A DNA stretch of 11,626 nt from an uncultured Bacteroidota bacterium (GTDB taxonomy: Bacteria > Bacteroidota > Bacteroidia > Chitinophagales > Chitinophagaceae): assembly GCA_903912435.1 (NCBI GenBank), contig CAIWHI010000900.1:1-11626 (forward strand), read 5' to 3'. Position 1 is the stretch's first letter; every line of letters begins with the position of its first letter. Shown piece after piece: positions 6,845-11,626 of this stretch. Below the pieces are notes generated by a model. It saw only the letters and a program-made list of their open reading frames with translations. It was not told where the DNA came from and ran no database searches. A program made the translations under genes and the position numbers.

Positions 6845-7957
6845 ATGCGACCAGTAAAACTCCCTTTTTATGCCAAGCTTTGCATGTCATTGCTATCAAT
6901 TGTAATGATAGTTATCATACTTATAGAAGCCCGTGATATACTTGTTCCATTGGTATTTTCATTATTGATAGCCATACTCTTGTATCCTTTTAACCGTTTC
7001 CTGCAAGACCGGCTGAATATGGGCAGGGCTGCCGCAGCAATGATTTCAGTTTTGGTTTTTATATCTTCATTGGTAAGTTTTATTTATTTTCTTGCCATAG
7101 AGATAATCGGTTTTTCGAGCGATTTCCCAATATTAAAAACCCGGCTAACCGCTATGTTTGGCAGTTTGCAACATTGGCTTTCTTACAAACTCCATATCAC
7201 TAACCACCAGCAGTCGGAATATATCAATAAATCAGTCAACTCCATAATGGAGACAATTGCCAGGTCGCTAAGTAATATCTTTTCTTATTCTACCGGCATC
7301 CTATTGTCTATTGTTTTCATGTTCATTTTTACCTTCTTCATCCTATTTCACAGGAAATTACTCATGAAATTCATTTTGCACCTTTTTTCTTTGCCTTATA
7401 GGGATAAGGTAAAGGAGGTAATTATGGAGACCAAAAACATGATAAAGGCCTACGTATTAGGTCTGGTTATAGAAATGGCGCTGGTAGGTGTAGTGAATAC
7501 TGTGATGTTTATGATAATGGGGATACAATATGCAGTACTCCTGGGGGTGATGGCCGCAGTGCTTAACATCATACCCTATTTAGGTATTTATACCGCAATT
7601 GGCCTGACTATGCTGGTAACCTTTGCCAATAGCACAGGTAATTTGGCAATAGAAGCAGGTATAGGGCTTTTCTGTGTACATCTTATTGATTCAAATATTC
7701 TATTTCCACGCATTATAGGTGGGCAGGTAAAAATGAACCCATTTATTACCATCATTGCTGTTATCATTGGTGAATACATATGGGGAGTATCAGGCATGTT
7801 TTTATTTATACCTATCACCGGTATTTTGAAATTGGTATTTGAACGTGTAGAAGGTATGGAAGCCTGGGGTATGCTTATTGGTGTAGAAGATGTAGAGAAA
7901 AAACCAAAGAAAATAAAACTCAAAGACCTGCCTAAGGACAATGAAATATTGAAGTAA
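6845..7957 (+). CDS. AI-2E/PerM-family membrane permease
   Basis: The 370-residue protein has about eight membrane segments arranged as in this family: two N-terminal (about 14-48), one at 62-88, a soluble stretch at about 90-145, and then a group from 150 to 330. Signature segments are LLGVMAAVLNIIPYLGIYTAIG (about 232-253, the family NxxPYLG motif) and NILFPRIIGGQVKMNPFITI with IGEYIWGVSGMFLFIPITGI (about 284-327). The cytoplasmic tail is Lys-rich. The family includes E. coli TqsA (autoinducer-2 exporter) and PerM, and some members are sodium/proton antiporters, so the substrate cannot be assigned from sequence. The first ATG fits the family N-terminus and sits correctly behind the promoter. 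The gene is divergent from the small cysteine-rich ORF and is followed by the hydrolase gene on the same strand after 164 bases. Confidence 0.85.
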   Translation: MRPVKLPFYAKLCMSLLSIVMIVIILIEARDILVPLVFSLLIAILLYPFNRFLQDRLNMGRAAAAMISVLVFISSLVSFIYFLAIEIIGFSSDFPILKTRLTAMFGSLQHWLSYKLHITNHQQSEYINKSVNSIMETIARSLSNIFSYSTGILLSIVFMFIFTFFILFHRKLLMKFILHLFSLPYRDKVKEVIMETKNMIKAYVLGLVIEMALVGVVNTVMFMIMGIQYAVLLGVMAAVLNIIPYLGIYTAIGLTMLVTFANSTGNLAIEAGIGLFCVHLIDSNILFPRIIGGQVKMNPFITIIAVIIGEYIWGVSGMFLFIPITGILKLVFERVEGMEAWGMLIGVEDVEKKPKKIKLKDLPKDNEILK

Positions 7958-8072
7958 TACCTACACTATCACCATCAGTTTATCTAAATTAAATAGGAGG
8001 CAAATAATCGGGCTAATAGTTATTTTGTTTATCAATTACTACCAATAATAGGTGCATATAGAAATAGAAAAC

Positions 8073-8090
8073 AGAAATGAGTGCATTTCT
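8073..8090. repeat. Short inverted repeat upstream of the exported hydrolase gene
   Basis: AGAAATG (8073-8079) and CATTTCT (8084-8090) are perfect reverse complements around a 4-base spacer. An overlapping alternative pairing uses ATAGAAAT further upstream. The repeat ends just before a TAATTTCG -7-like element at 8093-8100. At 7 bp it may be chance. Confidence 0.3.
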
Positions 8091-8092
8091 AT

Positions 8093-8100
8093 TAATTTCG
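8093..8100 (+). promoter_or_regulatory. Candidate -7 element of the hydrolase gene
   Basis: TAATTTCG differs from TAnnTTTG at one position and lies 21 bases before the ATG at 8122. No TTG is found at -33 distance. If it is used, it excludes the earlier ATG at 8077, which would lie outside the transcript. Confidence 0.3.
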
Positions 8101-8121
8101 CAAAAAATAACACCAATACAC

Positions 8122-8928
8122 ATGAGCAGTTTTATTAAGCAAGCATTCCTGATGGCACTTTTATGCCTTGGGATAGTAACAATCACCAATGCAAAGGGAA
8201 ATGACAAAATTATAGGTAAAGAAGTCACCTATACATTCAACCATGTGACTATGAAAGGTTATATAGCCTATGATGGTAGCATAAAGGGTAAACGCCCTGC
8301 AATAGTGGTGGTACCTGAGTGGTGGGGCAATAATGAGTATACTAAAGGCAGGGCACGTATGCTTGCCGAATTGGGCTATATTGCCATTGCAGCCGACTTT
8401 TATGGAGATGGTAAAATAGCGGAGAACCCAACCCAGGCACAAGAGTACGCTACCCCTTTTTATAAGGATGCGAATATTGGTAAGGACAGACTTGAAGCTG
8501 CTATAACAGAATTGAAGGAATTCCCTGAAACTGATGCTAATAAAATAGCAGCAATAGGCTATTGCTTTGGTGGTAGTATGGTACTCAATGCCATTAAAAT
8601 GGGTACAGACCTTAAGGGCGTAGTTAGTTTTCATGGAGGGTTGATGACTGCACCAGCAAGTAAGGGTATGGTAAAAGGAAAAATACTGGTATGCCATGGT
8701 GGTAGCGATAAATTTATTCCTGCTGATGACATAGCCAATTTCAGGAAGAACCTCGATACTACCGGAGTTAATTATACTTTTATTACCTACACTAATGCTA
8801 CCCATGCATTTACTAATCCTGATGCAACTGCAAATGGTAAGAAATTCAATCTGCCAATAGAATACAATAAGGAAGCTGACAAAAAATCGTGGAACGATAT
8901 GAAGGATTTTTTTAAGACAATTTTCTAG
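8122..8928 (+). CDS. Exported dienelactone hydrolase family protein
   Basis: The ATG at 8122 gives 268 residues starting with a signal peptide (MSSFIKQAFLMALLCLGIVT, then ITNA, with cleavage likely before KGN). The earlier ATG at 8077 puts 15 polar residues before it and was rejected. The alpha/beta-hydrolase fold is clear: PEWWG (Glu66), the nucleophile elbow GYCFGG (Cys148), Asp196 in CHGGSDKFIP and His228 in ATHAF. These complete the Cys-Asp-His triad of the dienelactone hydrolase family. The classical enzyme opens dienelactones in chloroaromatic breakdown, but the family is broad and the substrate here is unknown. The signal peptide places it in the periplasm or outside the cell, whereas the classical enzyme is cytoplasmic. 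There is no catabolic operon around it. A strong terminator follows the gene. Confidence 0.88.
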   Translation: MSSFIKQAFLMALLCLGIVTITNAKGNDKIIGKEVTYTFNHVTMKGYIAYDGSIKGKRPAIVVVPEWWGNNEYTKGRARMLAELGYIAIAADFYGDGKIAENPTQAQEYATPFYKDANIGKDRLEAAITELKEFPETDANKIAAIGYCFGGSMVLNAIKMGTDLKGVVSFHGGLMTAPASKGMVKGKILVCHGGSDKFIPADDIANFRKNLDTTGVNYTFITYTNATHAFTNPDATANGKKFNLPIEYNKEADKKSWNDMKDFFKTIF

Positions 8929-8945
8929 TATACTTATATTACTAG

Positions 8946-8993
8946 TGAGCCCCAATAAAGTAAGATGCACTTTGTTGGGGCTCATTTATTTTT
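8946..8993 (+). terminator. Strong rho-independent terminator after the hydrolase gene
   Basis: A 16-bp stem (TGAGCCCCAATAAAGT, 8946-8961, against 8969-8984) has a single T-G wobble and a 7-base loop. TTTATTTTT follows at 8985-8993. The U-rich tail is on the plus strand only, so it serves the hydrolase gene. Confidence 0.9.
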
Positions 8994-9000
8994 AGAAAGA

Positions 9001-9034
9001 TTGACCTACTCTATCCGATATTTTAGTTACTTTG
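9001..9034 (+). promoter_or_regulatory. Weak candidate promoter of the small membrane protein
   Basis: TTG at 9001-9003 and TTACTTTG at 9027-9034 (one mismatch to TAnnTTTG) are 23 bases apart, slightly long. The gene must have its own promoter if the strong terminator just upstream works. Confidence 0.3.
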
Positions 9035-9055
9035 CCTTAACAAAACCACCACCAT

Positions 9056-9277
9056 ATGAATATTGAGAAAATCACAAAAGGAATATCGAGCAGCGTATTG
9101 GGAATAGTGTTATTATTTGTCATCTGGAGACAACCTCATCCTCAATTCAACACTTTACCCAACATCTTTATCCCCGTATATTATACAGTTCTGACTATTG
9201 TATTTACAGCATTAATAATCAATGGATTATTGATGATAAATGTCGGCAAGAGGAAGAAACCATTTGCCAATTTATAA
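9056..9277 (+). CDS. Small two-helix membrane protein, unrecognised
   Basis: The ATG at 9056 encodes 73 residues with two predicted membrane helices (about 8-24 and 40-62). They are joined by a short polar, proline-containing loop (RQPHPQFNTLPNIFIPVYY). The C-terminus is basic (VGKRKKPFANL), which by the positive-inside rule suggests both ends face the cytoplasm. No catalytic or family motif was recognised. It follows a strong terminator, so it is probably transcribed alone, and it is convergent with the DUF1801 gene. Its composition and its position within a tight gap support a real gene, though no function can be given. Confidence 0.6.
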   Translation: MNIEKITKGISSSVLGIVLLFVIWRQPHPQFNTLPNIFIPVYYTVLTIVFTALIINGLLMINVGKRKKPFANL

Positions 9278-9297
9278 GCTATACCTATTTTTTTCAC

Positions 9298-9321
9298 AAA
9301 CCAGTAATTCTTTATTGGTTT
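9298..9321. terminator. Possible shared terminator hairpin between convergent genes
   Basis: AAACCAGTAA (9298-9307) pairs with TTATTGGTTT (9312-9321) around a TTCT loop, with one G-T wobble. It lies between the small membrane gene and the convergent DUF1801 gene and overlaps the latter's stop codon. The stem is AT-rich and the U-tract after it is poor, so termination may be weak. Confidence 0.35.
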
Positions 9322-9755
9322 TGTTCAATAATTTGTGTCACTAACTGAAGGACGATTTCCCTAAAAGCGGCCTCCTTTGATTGAACTTCTTCTATTGATT
9401 TGAATATCACTAACCGACGTCCATCCTTATAATCACCCTCCAGAAGGCCATTTGAATTTTCAACATTTGCTCCTCGCAAAAATATTAACCTGACACAATC
9501 CTGCTTAAATAAATTAAACCCAACAATATATCTTTTATACTCCTTTGGCTTGAAGGGTAACATATTACCAGTATAAAAGAAACAAGGTGCATTCCAATAA
9601 ATTTCCTCACCTATATCAGGGTGAATTGTAAGTATATATTGTCTTACATAGGCTATTAAATCTTTCATAGGATGATTTAATACAGCCATAAAATCATCCA
9701 CAGCCTGAATTTCAGATGGCTTCGAAACTAGTTGATTTTTATCTTTCATAGGCAT
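9312..9755 (-). CDS. DUF1801 domain-containing protein
   Basis: This small soluble protein has the DUF1801 (YdhG-like) fold: an N-terminal helical part (VDDFMAVLNHPMKDLIAYVRQYIL), a central EEIYWNAPCFFYTGNMLPFKP region and a C-terminal NSNGLLEGDYKDGRRLVIFKSIEE motif followed by a final helix. The family is widespread. Some members are annotated as iron chaperones or surface proteins, but the molecular role is not settled. The start is uncertain: ATGs occur at 9782, 9755 and 9749. I chose 9755, since the residues before it do not look conserved. The gene lies 71 bases downstream of the AHSA1-like gene on the same strand, so the two are probably co-transcribed. Confidence 0.75.
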   Translation of the reverse strand: MPMKDKNQLVSKPSEIQAVDDFMAVLNHPMKDLIAYVRQYILTIHPDIGEEIYWNAPCFFYTGNMLPFKPKEYKRYIVGFNLFKQDCVRLIFLRGANVENSNGLLEGDYKDGRRLVIFKSIEEVQSKEAAFREIVLQLVTQIIEQNQ

Positions 9756-9826
9756 AATATGCTTTTGCAAGTAACATAACAATTGCTAAAAAAAATTGAT
9801 AACCAAATGGTCTAAAATAATCAATA

Positions 9827-10252
9827 TTAATTAGATTCAGTATACTTTTTGAAATTATCCAGAATCATTTGCCAACCCGCCTGCTGCATTTCAGCAGGAT
9901 TTTGATTTTCAGGGTCGAAGCTTTCGGTTACAGTTGTTTGCTCATCAGTTTCAGTGAATTTGATAATAACTTGCCTACCATCAGCCAGACCATAATGAAT
10001 CAGTGAGTTTGGTAATACTTCACTATATATTCCTTCAAAATCAAACCCAAATGAGCCATCCTTGGCTTCCATGCGGGTCAAAAATTTACCACCTGTCCTG
10101 ATATCATTTTCAGCTCTTGGTGCATGCCAATCATCTGATGCAAAATACCAGCCGATAATGTGATCGGGGTTAGTAAAATATTCCCATACTATTTCTACAG
10201 GTGCATTTACAGTACATGCTACAGTTATCATATTTTGATTTTGCGCTTCCAT
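9827..10252 (-). CDS. SRPBCC / AHSA1-like domain protein
   Basis: The 141-residue soluble protein is a single START/Bet v1-type domain of the AHSA1-like (COG3832) group. It shows the opening strand ITVACTVNAPVEIVWEYFTNPDHIIGWY, the GGKFLTRMEAKDGSFGFDFEGIYSEV core and the final helix AGWQMILDNFKKYTE. The fold forms a hydrophobic cavity for small ligands; the ligand of this protein is unknown, and the name does not imply Hsp90 activation in bacteria. The ATG at 10252 fits the family length. A GATATTTG element 31 bases upstream (10284-10291, minus) is one mismatch from the -7 consensus. The DUF1801 gene follows on the same strand. Confidence 0.82.
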   Translation of the reverse strand: MEAQNQNMITVACTVNAPVEIVWEYFTNPDHIIGWYFASDDWHAPRAENDIRTGGKFLTRMEAKDGSFGFDFEGIYSEVLPNSLIHYGLADGRQVIIKFTETDEQTTVTESFDPENQNPAEMQQAGWQMILDNFKKYTESN

Positions 10253-10408
10253 TTTTTGATTATTGTTTTAGTTCGATTTCGTGCAAATATCTGATAATTT
10301 ACCAGAAACACGGAGGGGTATTTATGACATTTGAAGGTTAATTTTAGACACAAATGCTACCAATCAAACGAAAGTGCTTTTAGATAAATAAAAAATACGA
10401 ACATAAAA

Positions 10409-11626
10409 TTAAGCCGGCCTAACTGGGCTACCACCCCAGCTAGAATTTGATTGCAGGTTTTCTCCCTTCATTACCAGGCTCAATGCATCCACATTTACAT
10501 TGTCGCCTATCTCACTATCGTAAAGAATAATGGTGCGTGCACCTACACTACAACGTTTACCAATTTTCACTGGTCCTACCTTCATTACCCTGTCTTCAAA
10601 AAGATGGGTTTGTGGGCCACAATCTTCATTAAGGGCCGTATCGTCGCCAATACTCACCATATCATGCTCGGTAATGTCGGTGGTATTCATCCATACCCGC
10701 TTACCTGTCTTTACTCCAAATAGACGTAACAGAATAGGTAACCATGGCGTACCCCTCAAAAAGTCGAGTAAAAAAGGAACTGACAAAGCCTCATAAGTTG
10801 AGGTAATCGCCTCACTTCGCCATACCTTAGATGTCCACATTGGCTTTTGCTCTGGTTTGAACTTACCTACTGTAAGCCATTTCATAATTACCGTAACTAA
10901 AAAGGCAGGTAAGCCCATGAAAAACAGGTAGTAAAAAGGCAATGCGATTGTTATTACATACCAGGGATGCTCAACCAACAATGTATGGGTATAAGCGATA
11001 AAAAGGATACTACAAATCAGGATAACAGTTTCAGGTATAATTATCCTGATAAACTCAACCAAACTACGTGCCAATACTTTTGATGGTTTGGGCCGTGCCG
11101 TCAGTTCGGTAGCAAAGGTGCGGCTACCCTGCCTACGTGGAAGGGCTATGGCAGGCGAACCGAACCAATCCCTTGCCTTATCAGATGCTAATTGCTCTGG
11201 TGTAGGCGGAGTTGATAACACCCCTACCAACATCCTTGGTGGCAGCGTATATCCCTGTGGTATCAATGCACTGTTGCCCACGAAGCTATTATTGCCAATG
11301 ACGGTTTTTTCGAGTATGAGCATCTGCCCACGCACATCAGCTTCGCCAAGGGTTACGGCATCGGCCACAAATGCACCCTTACCTATAACCAATAGAGGAT
11401 GGGTAACACTACTAGCAGTAGATATTTCAGTATTCTTGCCCACTTTTGCTCCAAGTGCCCTGAACAAATAAGATATGTACACAGTGGCATAAATGGGGTG
11501 TAGTACTATTAATGATAAGGTCATTAACTGGTCGGCAAACCATTTACGTACATAAAAGAGACTATATATGGGATATTTACCGGGCTTTATACCCCATTGC
11601 AGGAGTCTGGTAAGCACAACAGTAAC
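10409..11626 (-). CDS. Pls/PosA-type terminal domain protein (C-terminal part; N-terminus outside the window)
   Basis: The frame is open from the window edge to the TAA at 10411-10409, so about 405 C-terminal residues of a longer protein are seen. The GTG at 11617 is only an internal valine. With GTG as residue 1, the sequence shows YVRKWFADQLMTLSLIVLHP then IYATVY, and LGAKVGKNTEISTAS (about 56-70). A first left-handed beta-helix of hexapeptide repeats spans about 55-132, and VGVLSTPP follows. Two membrane segments lie at about 186-212 and 218-245, and a second hexapeptide region at about 300-398 contains QTHLFEDRVMK. This order matches the terminal domain of Pls/PosA-like non-ribosomal peptide synthetases (epsilon-poly-lysine synthetase type), where the membrane domain joins amino-acid units. 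Whether an adenylation and carrier module lies upstream cannot be seen; a stand-alone acyltransferase-like version is possible. Confidence 0.8.
   Translation of the reverse strand, partial: VTVVLTRLLQWGIKPGKYPIYSLFYVRKWFADQLMTLSLIVLHPIYATVYISYLFRALGAKVGKNTEISTASSVTHPLLVIGKGAFVADAVTLGEADVRGQMLILEKTVIGNNSFVGNSALIPQGYTLPPRMLVGVLSTPPTPEQLASDKARDWFGSPAIALPRRQGSRTFATELTARPKPSKVLARSLVEFIRIIIPETVILICSILFIAYTHTLLVEHPWYVITIALPFYYLFFMGLPAFLVTVIMKWLTVGKFKPEQKPMWTSKVWRSEAITSTYEALSVPFLLDFLRGTPWLPILLRLFGVKTGKRVWMNTTDITEHDMVSIGDDTALNEDCGPQTHLFEDRVMKVGPVKIGKRCSVGARTIILYDSEIGDNVNVDALSLVMKGENLQSNSSWGGSPVRPA

Noticed and set aside
7588..7941. Minus-strand open frame of 117 codons
   Set aside because: Antisense to the conserved C-terminal half of the permease; no motif of its own.
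8161..8985. Open frame of 274 codons on the minus strand
   Set aside because: It lies antisense to the hydrolase gene, which has a full catalytic triad and signal peptide. The antisense product has no recognisable motif and also runs through the terminator hairpin.
10412..10445. GC-rich pairing CTGGG/CCCAG near the end of the Pls-like gene as a terminator
   Set aside because: The stem is only 5 bp, lies inside the coding region and is not followed by a T-tract on the minus strand.
11088..11471. Plus-strand open frame of 127 codons
   Set aside because: Antisense to the hexapeptide region of the Pls-like gene; composition is that of a reverse reading.

Overview
The window looks like an ordinary chromosomal segment of an AT-rich member of the Bacteroidota, probably near the Chitinophagales. 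The reasons are Bacteroidota-type promoters (a TAnnTTTG -7 element with TTG about 20 bases upstream), almost no Shine-Dalgarno sites, many lipoproteins, and proteins that read like those of this phylum. No database search was possible, so the taxonomic placement is an inference. No rRNA, tRNA, CRISPR array or insertion sequence was seen. Both ends of the window cut through genes.

Layout from left to right. (1) Positions 1-1579, minus strand: most of an AsmA-like envelope protein whose C-terminus lies outside the window. (2) Positions 1766-4889, plus strand: a CBM9-like lipoprotein, a TPR lipoprotein and an OafA-type membrane acyltransferase. The TPR gene has a promoter whose -7 element is flanked by a perfect 13-bp inverted repeat. 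The acyltransferase has no ordinary start codon in front of its conserved N-terminus. (3) Positions 4906-6834, minus strand: an Rpn/PD-(D/E)XK transposase-like nuclease with a tandem EKG repeat tail, ribonuclease HII (rnhB), and a 54-residue cysteine-rich ORF. (4) Positions 6845-9277, plus strand: an AI-2E/PerM-family permease with a good promoter, an exported dienelactone-hydrolase-like protein followed by a strong terminator, and a two-helix membrane protein. (5) Positions 9312-11626, minus strand: a DUF1801 protein, an AHSA1/SRPBCC protein just upstream of it, and the C-terminal part of a Pls/PosA-type terminal domain (left-handed beta-helix segments around membrane helices) whose N-terminal part lies outside the window.

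The genes do not form one obvious system. The common theme is the cell envelope: AsmA-like protein, two lipoproteins, acyltransferase, permease, periplasmic hydrolase and the Pls-like membrane domain. The items most worth following are the Pls-like gene (is there an adenylation module beyond the window?), the start-less acyltransferase, the inverted repeat around the TPR promoter, the Rpn repeat tail, and the small cysteine-rich ORF facing the permease.
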